Source: Novosphingobium sp. EMRT-2
GTDB taxonomy: Bacteria; Pseudomonadota; Alphaproteobacteria; Sphingomonadales; Sphingomonadaceae
DNA: 64,000 bases
Reading direction: 5' to 3'
Assembly (NCBI RefSeq): GCF_005145025.1
Contig: NZ_CP039695.1
Coordinates: 1,173,501 to 1,237,500 of the forward strand
Made by a program: the position numbers and the translations under genes. The notes under the pieces are model-generated. The model was not told where the DNA came from. It made no database searches and saw only the letters and a program-made list of their open reading frames with translations. Positions 19,181-28,348 of the stretch are shown here, in pieces (position 1 is the first letter of the stretch; every line of letters begins with the position of its first letter).

Positions 19181-20334
19181 CAGACCGCCAATGCCTCGTA
19201 TGCGTCGACAACCGCATCGAACCGCGCTTCCTCCGCGATCCGCCGCGCAGCCGCGCTCCACCGCCGGTAAGCGGCGGAATCGTTCAGCACCGCGGTGATC
19301 GCCCCGGCCAGGGCGGCATCGTCGTCAAGCGGAACCACGATGCCGCAGGCGTCGCCACCTTCCGCCGTGACCGCTTCCACCTGCTCGGGCACATTCGAAA
19401 CGATCAGCGGCAATCCTACGCGCGCGGCTTCGATCAGCCCGAGACTGTGCCCTTCGAACCTGCTGACCTGCACGAACACATCGCCCCCGGCCAGAATGGC
19501 AAGCGCCTCGCGCCGGGGGCGGACGCCAAGGAAGCGGACCCGCTCCGCAATGCCCAGTTGCTCCGCCAGCGCCCGCAATTCCGCCTCGTCAGGCCCGGTC
19601 CCGACAATATCGAGCGAAGCATCCGGCACCTCCGCCAGCGCGCGGAGCAGCATCGGGTAGTTTTTCTGATAGGCCAGCCGCCCGGTACTGACGATCCGTC
19701 GCTGGGTTGGCGCATCCCTGACTTCACCGGCCATGCCGAAAAGATAGGTTTCGATATCGGGCGGCAGCGCGTTGCGGATCGCCCGGCGTTTGGCGCGGTA
19801 CGCGGCCGGCTTGCTGGCCAGCGACGCGGACACGGCGTGCGACACGCTGATGATCGCGCGGACATTGCGCAACTGCCCGGACCACGCATCGAGCCGGTTA
19901 AGCAGCGGCGCGTGCGTTTCGACCGGCGAATGATGGGAAATGGCAACGCGCGTCGCGGGGCTGCTCCAGCGCGCCACGATCGGCACCAGGACATTGGCGG
20001 CGGGCATCGCCGTCACCACCAGCCGCGGTTCATGCGCTCTGAGCCATCGCGCCAGCGCGAACACCAGACGAACGGCACGGACGGGATTGCGCAGTGGCCC
20101 GGAAACGAAATGGAGCCAGCTCCGCCCGGCTCCGCTACCATCTCCGCCACCCGCCTCTCCCCAGCGCGGCGGATAGAACGCGACGCATTGGGTCTCGAAG
20201 CCGCGCTCGGCCAGCGCATCGGCGAGATTGCCCCACAGTTCACGAATGCCACCGGACGGGTGCGTTGCAGCAAACACGATCATTCCGCGTGCCCGATGGG
20301 CCTGCCCCTGTGTCAACGATCGGGACATGCCCAC
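19180..20334 (-). CDS. Family 4 glycosyltransferase
   Basis: This encodes up to 384 residues with a GT-B fold. The N-terminal Rossmann domain begins MIVFAATHPSGGIRELWGNLADALAERGFE. The C-terminal donor domain has STGRLAYQKNYP, LDIVGTGPDEAELR and the E-x7-E motif in EGHSLGLIEAARVGLPLI. GGAGG lies five bases before a GTG at 20334 and eleven before an ATG at 20328, so the true start is one of these two. It heads the five-gene minus-strand operon and probably adds a sugar to the growing repeat unit. Confidence 0.85.
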   Translation of the reverse strand: MGMSRSLTQGQAHRARGMIVFAATHPSGGIRELWGNLADALAERGFETQCVAFYPPRWGEAGGGDGSGAGRSWLHFVSGPLRNPVRAVRLVFALARWLRAHEPRLVVTAMPAANVLVPIVARWSSPATRVAISHHSPVETHAPLLNRLDAWSGQLRNVRAIISVSHAVSASLASKPAAYRAKRRAIRNALPPDIETYLFGMAGEVRDAPTQRRIVSTGRLAYQKNYPMLLRALAEVPDASLDIVGTGPDEAELRALAEQLGIAERVRFLGVRPRREALAILAGGDVFVQVSRFEGHSLGLIEAARVGLPLIVSNVPEQVEAVTAEGGDACGIVVPLDDDAALAGAITAVLNDSAAYRRWSAAARRIAEEARFDAVVDAYEALAV

Positions 20335-20527
20335 CTGTTCCTCCAGAACAAAGTCGTCCAGCGCGTTTCCCGATGCACGAAAACTACCGCATCACCATAG
20401 ATGCCGGGTACTTGCCCGTCAAATAGAGACATGGATTACCAAAGGTTACGTCGCGCTTAACTAAGAAGCGTTACCCGGCCCAAACCCTGCATGCGGCAAA
20501 CAGCGGACGTTCATCATGGAGCGTCCG

Positions 20528-21604
20528 ATGCGCCTGTTCTATACCGTACTGGCCGGCCTGTGGCTGGCAAGCGGCAACGCAGAAGCGAAAAGCCCAGCCG
20601 ACGGCGGAAGTTTCATTCCGCTGGGCGCTCCCGCATCCGCTCCGCTGGGCTTCACCCAGATGTGCGAACGCGATACGGAATTGTGCCTCGCCGGGGCAAC
20701 GAGCATCGCCGCCGCGCTCAGCCCGCCAACCGAAAGCGCGCCACTTGTGGTCATGGCTTCGGCACCACCCGCGTTCGATCGCGAAGGCGCGGGTTATCGT
20801 CGCTTGCGCGTGACGGCGGATGACTTGTCGCGCTTCGGGAAGGACAACCCCGTCGATCGCTTCGGTCTCGTCCGTCTTCTGGTCGGGGACGCGGCCGCGA
20901 CAGCGACCTCTCCAGTCGCAACCGCCCCCTGCCCGCCCGCGGCTGGCTGGACGGAAAGCCTTGCTCCCGATGTCCCGTGCGACCAGGTGAGCGACGCGAT
21001 ACCATCGCAAACCCGGGGACTGGCGACGGCAGCCTTCGTCACGCTGGTTCCGCAGCCGTTGCAGCCTGCGGCGCCCGCGATAGCGCTTCCCCCGCTCGAT
21101 GGGGAGCCTGCGAAACCGGCGGACGCAGCCTTTGACGGAAAGGCGGCATTCGCGCTGATCGGCAAGGTCAACCGCAACGTCAACGATGCCGTCGTCCAGG
21201 TGGAAGACATCAATTCCACGGGCGAGGAAGACCGCTGGAACCGTCTGGGTTACGGCTGGCGGCCCGCCGGCGATTGCGAGGACATTGCGATCGAGAAGCG
21301 CATGCGCCTGATGGAAATGGGCTTCCCCGCAGACCGGCTGTTTCTGGCCGTGGCCTACAAGTACCGCGCCGGGTTGCACACCGTTCTGATCGCGCGCCTG
21401 CCCGATGGCGATTACGTGCTCGACAGTCTCGTGCGCAAGGTCAGGCCATGGTCGAAGGTGACGTACCAGTGGCTTCGCGTGCAGACGCCCGGCGATCCGT
21501 TGGTGTGGCGAGGCCTGACCCCGGCGCCGGCGGCCGCGCCGACCGTCCGCATCGCCAGCAGCGATAGCGGAGAGGCCGCGATACCGCCCCAGCCGGCGGC
21601 CTGA
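20528..21604 (+). CDS. BTLCP/LapG-family transglutaminase-like cysteine proteinase with a long insert
   Basis: This encodes 358 residues. I prefer the ATG at 20528 over one four codons earlier, because GGAG lies six bases upstream of it and it directly begins the signal peptide (ending NAEA). The catalytic half has KVNRNVNDAV, then C250 in GDCEDIA, H284 in GLHTVL and D299 in YVLDS. These match the Cys-His-Asp order and spacing of LapG (Peptidase_C93). About 130 Pro/Ala-rich residues (about 72-200) separate the N-terminal GFTQMCERDTELC motif from the catalytic half, which is longer than usual. LapG enzymes cut the N-terminus of type I secreted adhesins. A type I system and an RTX protein occur in this window, but a link is inference. 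Confidence 0.85.
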   Translation: MRLFYTVLAGLWLASGNAEAKSPADGGSFIPLGAPASAPLGFTQMCERDTELCLAGATSIAAALSPPTESAPLVVMASAPPAFDREGAGYRRLRVTADDLSRFGKDNPVDRFGLVRLLVGDAAATATSPVATAPCPPAAGWTESLAPDVPCDQVSDAIPSQTRGLATAAFVTLVPQPLQPAAPAIALPPLDGEPAKPADAAFDGKAAFALIGKVNRNVNDAVVQVEDINSTGEEDRWNRLGYGWRPAGDCEDIAIEKRMRLMEMGFPADRLFLAVAYKYRAGLHTVLIARLPDGDYVLDSLVRKVRPWSKVTYQWLRVQTPGDPLVWRGLTPAPAAAPTVRIASSDSGEAAIPPQPAA

Positions 21605-21635
21605 GCACGATCCGCGCCGGACAGGGCCCGCCAGA

Positions 21636-22115
21636 TCAGATTTTCCCGGTCGAAATATACCCCGTCAGCGCGTTGACCAGTTGTCCGCGCACGGCATCGT
21701 CCCAATCCGCGCGCGGCGCTTCCAGCCGCTCGCGCAATGTCCGCGCCAGCGCCTCGTCGTCTTCGGCCACGTAAATGCCGGACCGGCCGGCAAGCGCGGC
21801 GACGGTCGCCATCTGGTGATCGTTGCGATGCTCGTGCAATGCCACGCGCCTTGGATAGAGGATCAACGGCTTGTGATGGCGCAACGCCATCAGCACCGTA
21901 CCGATCCCGGCGTGCGACACGATGATGCTGGCGGCCCCGAATCGGGCCTCGAACTCGCGCGGCTCGATGAAATGTTGCCACTCCATATGGTCGGGCTGAT
22001 AGGTGCCGCCACCGGTCTGCGCAAAGACGGGCTGCGCCAGATCCGGCGCAATGCCGTCCATGGCCCGGATCAGCCGGTCAAAGGGCAACTGCGTTCCGAC
22101 GGTGACAAGAATCAA
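21636..22115 (-). CDS. PssE/Alg13-like catalytic subunit of a split glycosyltransferase
   Basis: This encodes 159 residues, similar to the C-terminal half of GT28 enzymes. MILVTVGTQLPFDRLIRAMD opens the domain, and SHAGIGTVLMALRHHKPLILYPR is the UDP-sugar-binding signature. It begins at a TTG that overlaps the PssD stop by four bases (TTGA), typical of obligate partners. In rhizobial PssD/PssE and in sphingans this pair transfers glucuronic acid to a lipid-linked glucose. With ugd in this window, the same role is likely. Confidence 0.85.
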   Translation of the reverse strand: MILVTVGTQLPFDRLIRAMDGIAPDLAQPVFAQTGGGTYQPDHMEWQHFIEPREFEARFGAASIIVSHAGIGTVLMALRHHKPLILYPRRVALHEHRNDHQMATVAALAGRSGIYVAEDDEALARTLRERLEAPRADWDDAVRGQLVNALTGYISTGKI

Positions 22116-22564
22116 ATGACTGCCCCCAGAAAATAGAGCCCTTGGTCGGGGTTAGCCAGGTGTTGCCATTGCGTCACCCGCAGGGTTGCGAAATAGCGGG
22201 CCATCCGCCCGCTGGCCGAAAGCTCTTCGGAATTGGCGATGCTGTCGATCCACACTGTCCGCCGCCCCAGCACACGCCCCGCGATCAGGCAGGCCAGCCC
22301 CGGAAACGCGCCGGTGGACACTATCACCTCCGGGCGATGGCGCAGCACCAGCGCAAAGGCGCACCACATCGTCCGCAAGGCCGCGACGGGGCCGTTGCGG
22401 TTGGAATCAGGAATGCTGAGGACGTCCTCGATGCCTTCCCTCCAACCCAGCGCGGGATCGGTAGTGACGTAGCGGGTATCGAACTGGTCGAATGCCGCGC
22501 GAAGACGCAGCAACTGCTCCCAGTGCCCTCCGCCGGATGCCACCGCCAGAACCTTGATCCCCAT
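22112..22564 (-). CDS. PssD/Alg14-like membrane-anchor subunit of a split glycosyltransferase
   Basis: This encodes 150 residues from the ATG at 22564 (MGIKVLAVASGGGHWEQLLRL). The SGGGH glycine motif and IVSTGAFPGLACLIAGRVLGRRTVWIDSIANSE match Alg14/PssD, which recruits the Alg13/PssE subunit to the membrane and binds the acceptor. It is the first gene of the pair. A shared motif (GCAGTGCAGCAA on this strand) lies about 67 bp upstream in the divergent promoter region. Confidence 0.85.
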   Translation of the reverse strand: MGIKVLAVASGGGHWEQLLRLRAAFDQFDTRYVTTDPALGWREGIEDVLSIPDSNRNGPVAALRTMWCAFALVLRHRPEVIVSTGAFPGLACLIAGRVLGRRTVWIDSIANSEELSASGRMARYFATLRVTQWQHLANPDQGLYFLGAVI

Positions 22565-22630
22565 ATCCTCGAATCTACTCCGACGCCAAACCGATCGAAG
22601 GCTGGCTTGCATATCAACCTGCTACCATTG

Positions 22631-22642
22631 TTGCTGCACTGC
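22631..22642 (-). promoter_or_regulatory. Shared motif GCARTGCASCAW, copy 1
   Basis: Reads GCAGTGCAGCAA on the minus strand, 67 bp upstream of pssD. Three related copies lie in other intergenic regions of the locus (37404, 42086, 63585). It could be a binding site for a common regulator of polysaccharide genes. Confidence 0.4.
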
Positions 22643-22882
22643 AATCAACCGAGGGCTGAAAATGAAGTGTACCATCATGGTGCGGTGAAATTCGTTTATA
22701 TATCCTTCGTTGTACGCGCCAATTCCTTCCGACAAACTTGGCCGCATGAAGTACCGCGCGCCGTCATTTGTCTGGCGCACGCCGCGGCCGGTCGGTCGAA
22801 ATGCCGCAAAAAGATCATGCTGCGCAACCCGTCTTATGGGAATTCCCGCTGGCGAAGCAAAGGCATCCGTGGCAAATGACTC

Positions 22883-22895
22883 ATTGTGCGGTGCA
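22883..22895 (-). promoter_or_regulatory. 13-base element TGCACCGCACAAT, copy 1
   Basis: On the minus strand this is identical over 13 bases to 55974-55986, just upstream of the Wzc-like gene. A weaker form, TTCACCGCACCAT, lies nearby at about 22677-22689 on the same strand. This is a possible operator for the plus-strand operon that begins at 23068. Confidence 0.4.
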
Positions 22896-23067
22896 AATGA
22901 AACTGTCCGTGACTGGCACAGTGCAGGAAGAATACGCGTGGAAAGTGTTTCCGGTCAGGCCTGCTGGGTTATATTGGCATGGTCTTTTCCGCATAGCGTG
23001 CGCAATCATGCCGCCTTCGCCGGCACGATGACGATCGCGACTGAGCATCTGCGTCAGGAACAGTGAG

Positions 23068-24456
23068 ATGAACGATCCCGCTTCCCTACAGACCGTGCAG
23101 GATCGACTCGTGGCCAAACGTCCGCGCAGGCCGGTTACCCGGCCCGGAACCGGCCGATCCGGAACCGGCAGCTTCGTCGATTCGATGATTGCGGCGCTGG
23201 TTGTACTGTATCTCGTCGCCGCTGCGGGGGCCACGGCCAACCTCCTCACGCCGGTCGATCCCACCGGCAAGATGCTGGAAGGCAGCGGCCTGCTGACGAT
23301 AAGCTGGCTGGCGCTCTACGGCATTTCCGCCCCCTTCATCATCACCAGCCTGCGGCCATCCATCACTCTCCGGGAAGTCGTCCTGTTCGCGTTCGCCGGC
23401 CTGGCGATCGCCGGCGTGGCGTGGTCCAAGATGCCGAATGCCACGCTGATGTACGGGTTTTCGCTCATCGCGAACCTCGCCTTCGCCTGGGCATGCCATC
23501 GCCACCTTTCACTCGAACGGTTCGAGCGCATCCTGCTGTTCACGCTGAACGCGCTGATCGTCATCGGCCTGCTCATGGCCGTGGTCGGCCTGCCACACGC
23601 CTATTATTTCGATCCGATCGATCGCGCGAACCTGCTCGGCACCGTCCTGGTCCGCGGGTTGTTCAGCCACAAGATCTACGCCGGCTTCTATGCCGCGATC
23701 GCGTTCGCCATGAACATTCAGTTGCTGCGCAATCCCTGGCGCTGGCCGATGGCGGCGACGTGCGCGCTGGCGGTGCTGGTTTCCGGGTCGTCGCTGGGCC
23801 TCGTCACGCTGTTGCTGGTCTGCGTGTTGATGGTTCTGCTCCCGCGTCTGCAAGACCTTCAGCTTCGACTGCTGTTCCTGGTCATGATGCTGTTCGGCGC
23901 CGTCGTCGCGCTGCTGTCATGGCAGACCCTGTTCGCCGATGCGGTTGGCGCCCTGGGCCGCGACGTGACCCTGACCGGCCGCACCACGCTCTGGGCCTAT
24001 GCCGTGCAGTTCTGGTCGGAAAAGCCGGTGCTGGGCTGGGCCTATGGCGGCATATTCGGTGACGATCCCAACGCGCCGGGCGCTATCGTCAACGTCGACA
24101 AGTACTACCAGGCACCGCACTTTCACGATGTCTACCTGCAAGTCGCGGCGGAAATGGGCTCGGTGGGTTTCCTGCTGTTCTCGACGATCCTGTTCATGAC
24201 GATCGGCACCGCGCTGCGCAACACCTGGACGCTGCGGCGGCCGGTCGATACCGTATCGGCGATCTTCGCGCTGTCGCTTGCGGTCATCGGCACCGTGATG
24301 AACATTGGCGCGCGCTATAACGAACTTTCCACGATCCTGCTGGCCTACTTCTTCCTGGCCACGGGCAATGGCGCGGGCGTCTGGCGCGCGCTGCCCCGTC
24401 CTTCTTCCGGCCGCGTCCGCGCCGGAGCGCTGCAGAATCGGGCGAGCGACCGATGA
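23068..24456 (+). CDS. O-antigen ligase/Wzy polymerase-like membrane protein (third copy)
   Basis: This encodes 462 residues. About 40 basic residues precede some 11 membrane segments. The Wzy_C part has RGLFSHKIYAGFYAAIAFA, LTGRTTLWAYAVQFWSEKPVLGWAYGG and APHFHDVYLQVAAEMGSVGFLL, where H and D replace the HNG core of the other copies. It heads the plus-strand operon 23068-29329. AGGA lies about eight bases before the ATG, and the stop overlaps the start of the pyruvyl transferase gene (ATGA). Confidence 0.85.
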   Translation: MNDPASLQTVQDRLVAKRPRRPVTRPGTGRSGTGSFVDSMIAALVVLYLVAAAGATANLLTPVDPTGKMLEGSGLLTISWLALYGISAPFIITSLRPSITLREVVLFAFAGLAIAGVAWSKMPNATLMYGFSLIANLAFAWACHRHLSLERFERILLFTLNALIVIGLLMAVVGLPHAYYFDPIDRANLLGTVLVRGLFSHKIYAGFYAAIAFAMNIQLLRNPWRWPMAATCALAVLVSGSSLGLVTLLLVCVLMVLLPRLQDLQLRLLFLVMMLFGAVVALLSWQTLFADAVGALGRDVTLTGRTTLWAYAVQFWSEKPVLGWAYGGIFGDDPNAPGAIVNVDKYYQAPHFHDVYLQVAAEMGSVGFLLFSTILFMTIGTALRNTWTLRRPVDTVSAIFALSLAVIGTVMNIGARYNELSTILLAYFFLATGNGAGVWRALPRPSSGRVRAGALQNRASDR

Positions 24457-25538
24457 GGGCAGACAGCCAGACGACAAAACCCCGTCCGACTTTCTTTCTC
24501 CTCCTGAAAACCCAATACGAAAATCTTGGCGACCTGATCATCAACCGCGAATGCATCGGTCTGCTGCGCACGCGCGGGACCGTCGCGGTCGGACTGGCCC
24601 ACGCGCCTGCCGCGTTCATCGCCAACCTGCATCTCGCCCCGGGCGAAGAGCGCACCGCACGCGCCGGTTTCCATCTGGAACTGATCCGCTCCGCCCTGTC
24701 GGGCGATGGCGACACCTATTACGTGCTGCTGCCGGGCGGCTATTCCGGCGATCTGCGCGGAATGCAGGCTGTCAAGGAATGCATCTCCACGGCGTATTTC
24801 TGGCTGCTGCGGCTGTGTGGCGTGAAGATCATTCGCATGGGCGCGTCGATGGGGCCATATTCGCCGGGCCGTGCCCGGTTCGAAAAGCTGAAGTCGCGGG
24901 CGATGCGGCTGATCGGCCTGCGCGACCATATCTCGCTGGCCTATGCCGACAGCATCGGACTCGCGCATGTGCGGCGCTTCCCTGATTTTGCGTTCATGCT
25001 GCCCACGCGCCAGCACACGCCGGACAGGCAGGCTCCCTACATCGTTCTCAGTTTCCGCGCCGAAGGGGCGCAACACATCGATGAAATCGCCACGGCGGCG
25101 CGCCGGATGCTGGATGCGCTGGACCCGCAACGCCGCCATCGTATCGTCCTTTCGGCGCAGGTCGAACGCGACGAACCGGTTTGCGCCGCGCTGAAGCAGC
25201 GGCTGGAGGCGGATCGCCCCTGCGAAACCGTTGGCGCGGCCATCGGCGAAAGCGCGCTGTTCGACCTGTACCAGCAAGCCGCCTGGGTGCTCAGCAACCG
25301 GCTGCATGTCCTGCTGTTTTCCGCAAGCTGCGGCGCCCCGGTCTGGGCATTGGTTCACCCCGCGCGCAACCGCAAGATCATTGGCCTGTTCGAGGATTCG
25401 GGCATGGCGGAACGGCTGGTCGATCTGACACGGCAGGAACTGCCGGCAATGGCAACCCCTGCCGATCCGGGCGTCGACATCGCGATCTTCGCGCGCGCGC
25501 GGTCAGGCATCGTTCAGGCCATCGCCGCGCTGCCGTGA
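24453..25538 (+). CDS. Polysaccharide pyruvyl transferase family protein
   Basis: This encodes 361 residues. The N-terminal NLGDLIINRE motif and the C-terminal SNRLHVLLFSASCGAPVWAL motif are hallmarks of the WcaK/CsaB family. That family uses phosphoenolpyruvate to place a ketal pyruvate on a sugar of a surface polymer. A middle segment, YYVLLPGGYSGDL, fits the GT-B-like fold. It is translationally coupled to the Wzy-like gene before it. Pyruvate would add negative charge to the exported polymer. Confidence 0.85.
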   Translation: MRADSQTTKPRPTFFLLLKTQYENLGDLIINRECIGLLRTRGTVAVGLAHAPAAFIANLHLAPGEERTARAGFHLELIRSALSGDGDTYYVLLPGGYSGDLRGMQAVKECISTAYFWLLRLCGVKIIRMGASMGPYSPGRARFEKLKSRAMRLIGLRDHISLAYADSIGLAHVRRFPDFAFMLPTRQHTPDRQAPYIVLSFRAEGAQHIDEIATAARRMLDALDPQRRHRIVLSAQVERDEPVCAALKQRLEADRPCETVGAAIGESALFDLYQQAAWVLSNRLHVLLFSASCGAPVWALVHPARNRKIIGLFEDSGMAERLVDLTRQELPAMATPADPGVDIAIFARARSGIVQAIAALP

Positions 25539-25573
25539 CCCTCCCAGCCGCCTCTCCCCAGGATTCCCCAGTC

Positions 25574-26893
25574 ATGCGCCTGCAGACGTTTCCCCGATAC
25601 GAACTGTTCGATCCGCTGGTGCCGGTCCACCAGATTACCGATGGCAAACGGCCGACGATTCACCGCTTCTTCGACAGTTGCCCGATCAGCCCCAGCGGAC
25701 GCTACATCGCCCTCAACGAGTTTCCCTATCAGGACAGGCCGCCAGCGCCCGGAGACCGTTCGTTCGTGGTGGTCGTTGATCTTGCCAGCGGCGAGGAAGT
25801 CTATCGCGACAGCACAGCGGCGTGGGACACGCAGGTCGGAGCGCAAGTGCAATGGGGCGCGACCGACGCGGCCCTGCTGTTCAACCGCATGGACGAGGCG
25901 ACGTGGCTCCCGCATGGCGTGCAGGTCGATTTCACCAATGGTACGGAAAGACGGTTCGAAGCGCCGGTCTATCATGTTTCGCGCGATGGACGTTTCGCGA
26001 TATCGCCCGATCTCGTCAAGATCGGCATCGCGCAGGCCGGCTACGGGGTACACGTCCCGCCCGGTCGCGTCGCCCCGAACAGTGGAGCGCCTGCCGACGA
26101 CGGCATATTCATCACCGATCTGGAGCGCGGTGAAAGCCGGCTGCTGGTGAGCCTGGCGGACGTGTGCGCGGCAATCGCTCCCGCGAGCGATACTTTCGCG
26201 CCGGAAACCAACGCCGTCTATGGCTTTCACACCAAATGGAACGACCAGGGCACGCGGATCATGTTCATCGTCCGCCAGTTCCCGGCCGGTGCCCGCAAAG
26301 GCAAGAGCCGCAACTGGCTGGTGACGCTCGACGCGGACGGATCGAACATACGGGTCGCCGTGCCGCCCCATGTCTGGTCCGATGGCCACCATCCCAACTG
26401 GGAACCGAACGGCGACCGCATCATCATGAACCTGCCGCCGGCATCCAGCGCCGGCCTGTTCGGGCGGATGCGCATCCTGCTGGGCAAGATCGGTCGTCGC
26501 ACGGGCCTGCCGATCGGCCGCGCCGGCGTGCCGCTGCATTTCCGGTCGGTCCGCTTCGATGGCGCGGACCTGCGCTCCGTTTCGCGTCATCAAGGTTCCG
26601 GCCATCCCACGATCCACCCCGGCGGCGGGCACCTGATGACCGATTGCTACGCCTATGAACCGATGGCCGCGAACGATGGCACCGTCCCGCTGCGGCTGAT
26701 CGATCTGGCGACTGACGCCGTGCGCAACGCCGTGCGGATCGACACCGCCCCCGCCTACAAGGGACCGCGCAGCGAATACCGCATCGATCCGCATCCCGCG
26801 TGGGACGCGCAAGGGCACCTCCTGACGTTCAACGGCGCCGTGAACGGCGTGCGATCGGTCTTCGTCGCGGACTTCTCCGCCCTGTTGCAATAG
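25574..26893 (+). CDS. TolB/oligogalacturonide-lyase-like beta-propeller protein
   Basis: This encodes 439 residues from the ATG at 25574. No signal peptide is obvious. Several propeller blades of WD40-like/PD40 type are visible: CPISPSGRYIALNEF, HHPNWEPNGDRIIMNLP, HPTIHPGGGHLMTDCY and PHPAWDAQGHLLTFNG. Histidines recur at the blade turns, as in oligogalacturonide lyases (PL22), where a metal is bound. The gene sits between a pyruvyl transferase and a flippase, so it may act on or bind the repeat unit. I cannot assign an activity, and lack of a signal argues for a cytoplasmic place unless export is unusual. Confidence 0.6.
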   Translation: MRLQTFPRYELFDPLVPVHQITDGKRPTIHRFFDSCPISPSGRYIALNEFPYQDRPPAPGDRSFVVVVDLASGEEVYRDSTAAWDTQVGAQVQWGATDAALLFNRMDEATWLPHGVQVDFTNGTERRFEAPVYHVSRDGRFAISPDLVKIGIAQAGYGVHVPPGRVAPNSGAPADDGIFITDLERGESRLLVSLADVCAAIAPASDTFAPETNAVYGFHTKWNDQGTRIMFIVRQFPAGARKGKSRNWLVTLDADGSNIRVAVPPHVWSDGHHPNWEPNGDRIIMNLPPASSAGLFGRMRILLGKIGRRTGLPIGRAGVPLHFRSVRFDGADLRSVSRHQGSGHPTIHPGGGHLMTDCYAYEPMAANDGTVPLRLIDLATDAVRNAVRIDTAPAYKGPRSEYRIDPHPAWDAQGHLLTFNGAVNGVRSVFVADFSALLQ

Positions 26894-26917
26894 ACCGCCA
26901 GATCACGGGAAACCACC

Positions 26918-28345
26918 ATGTCCCTTGCCAAGAACGTCGCGTGGATGCTGGCAGGCCGATGGGCCTACAACCTGATTACGCTGGCGTCGTTCACCACGAT
27001 CGTCGCGCTCATCTCCCCCGCGGCCTTCGGCATCTATACCATCGCCTCCACTTTCCTGATCTTGTCGGACACGTTCTTTTCCGACGCGGTCGAAAACCTG
27101 ATCGTCCGGCAAAATGGCGAAGAAGCGGATATAGCGCCGACAACGTTCTGGGTATCCGTCGGCATCTCGGGATTGATGGCCGCGCTGATCGCCGTGATCG
27201 CGTTCGGTTTCGGATGGTTCTACAGCAGCGTCGAAACGCAGTGGGCAATCCAGGCGATCGCGCTGATCATCGTGGTGCAAGGCGCGGCTTCCGTTCCCCG
27301 CGCACTGCTGATGCGACACGGGCGATCGCGCCAGTACGCGACCAACTCCGCGCTCTCCAACCTGATCGGCGCCGCGATCGGCGTGGCCTCCGCCTATCGT
27401 GGCGCGGGTTTCTGGAGTCTCATCATCCAGCAGGGCGCGCTGCACATCTCGATGTTTACGCTCTGCTCGATTCGTGCCGGCTTCGTCCCCAGCATGCGCC
27501 TTGACCGGACAATCGCGCATGATTTTGCCGGCCATGTCGCCACGATGCTGTGGTCCACGATTCTCAATGTCTTCGGCAACCGGCTGGACATTCTGGTGAT
27601 CGGCGCCCTGTTCAGCAACAGCGTGACCGGGGTCTATGGCCTGGCCAAGCGGCTGGTGCAGATCCTGCAGGATCTCGTCGCCAGTTCGTTCGACAAGGTC
27701 ATGCTGTCCATGATCGCGCGGCAGGGTCTCAAAGGGCATCAGGAGCGGATCTATCGCAGTTCGGTGCTGATGCAGGGCATTACCGCCATTCCCAGTTTCG
27801 CCGGATTCGCGGCCATATCGCCGCTGGCGATCAAGATGATCTTCGGGCCGGAGTGGGACGGCGCCGCCGCGTTGATCATCATGATGACGGTGGGCGGCAT
27901 CTTCCGTTCGATGGTAACCATCGAGCGCGCCCAGCAGATGCTGGCCGGGCAGACCAGGCTCATCGCCAATGTCCGGCTTGTCGAACTGATCATCGGCGTG
28001 ATTCTCGTCGTCCCGTTCGGGCGGCTTGGCCCGGCCTACATGGCGGTGGTTTTCTCGGTGCGCTATGTCATCGGCTATGTACTGGTCATCGCATCACGCA
28101 TCGGGAGACGCGAAACGCCCGCGTTGCTGGCGCAGACCGCGCGGTGGCTGGCCGTTCCCGTTCTCGCCACGCTCGCCATGTCCGGCATCGTCTGGCTGGC
28201 GCAGCGCGAACTGCACGGCCTGGGGCATCCGATGCTGACGATCGCCGCTTCCGTCATGATCGGCGTCGTGGTCTTCGGAGCCATTCTTGCCGCAGCGCGC
28301 CGGTTCTGGTTACCCTATCTCATGCAAGCGCAGGAGGCGTCCTGA
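26918..28345 (+). CDS. Wzx-type polysaccharide flippase (MOP superfamily)
   Basis: This encodes 475 residues with about 14 hydrophobic helices. The start MSLAKNVAWMLAGRWAYNLITLASFTTIVALISPAAFGIYTIA and the motif LDILVIGALFSNSVTGVYGLAKRLVQI are typical of lipopolysaccharide/oligosaccharide flippases that move undecaprenyl-linked repeats to the periplasm. It lies inside the plus-strand operon, 24 bp after the propeller gene. It is a clearer Wzx than the protein at 15184-16470. Confidence 0.88.
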   Translation: MSLAKNVAWMLAGRWAYNLITLASFTTIVALISPAAFGIYTIASTFLILSDTFFSDAVENLIVRQNGEEADIAPTTFWVSVGISGLMAALIAVIAFGFGWFYSSVETQWAIQAIALIIVVQGAASVPRALLMRHGRSRQYATNSALSNLIGAAIGVASAYRGAGFWSLIIQQGALHISMFTLCSIRAGFVPSMRLDRTIAHDFAGHVATMLWSTILNVFGNRLDILVIGALFSNSVTGVYGLAKRLVQILQDLVASSFDKVMLSMIARQGLKGHQERIYRSSVLMQGITAIPSFAGFAAISPLAIKMIFGPEWDGAAALIIMMTVGGIFRSMVTIERAQQMLAGQTRLIANVRLVELIIGVILVVPFGRLGPAYMAVVFSVRYVIGYVLVIASRIGRRETPALLAQTARWLAVPVLATLAMSGIVWLAQRELHGLGHPMLTIAASVMIGVVVFGAILAAARRFWLPYLMQAQEAS

Positions 28346-28348
28346 AAC

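Larger units (their letters stand above)
22565..23067. other. 503-bp divergent intergenic region with candidate operators
   Basis: No gene is supported here; short open frames have poor codon use and no good ribosome-binding site. The part from 22620 to 22760 is AT-richer than its surroundings. The region separates the pssD/pssE operon (minus) from the plus-strand operon starting at 23068. It contains one GCARTGCASCAW-type motif (22631-22642) and one copy of a 13-base element shared with the wzc upstream region (22883-22895). It probably contains promoters for both operons. Confidence 0.6.

Noticed and set aside
22710..23066. A 118-codon frame in the divergent intergenic region
   Set aside because: No ribosome-binding site and cysteine- and arginine-rich unstructured translation. 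It probably lies in promoter DNA.
22565..23067. Possible sigma-54 promoter in the divergent region
   Set aside because: No TGGCAC-N5-TTGC pattern with correct spacing was found.
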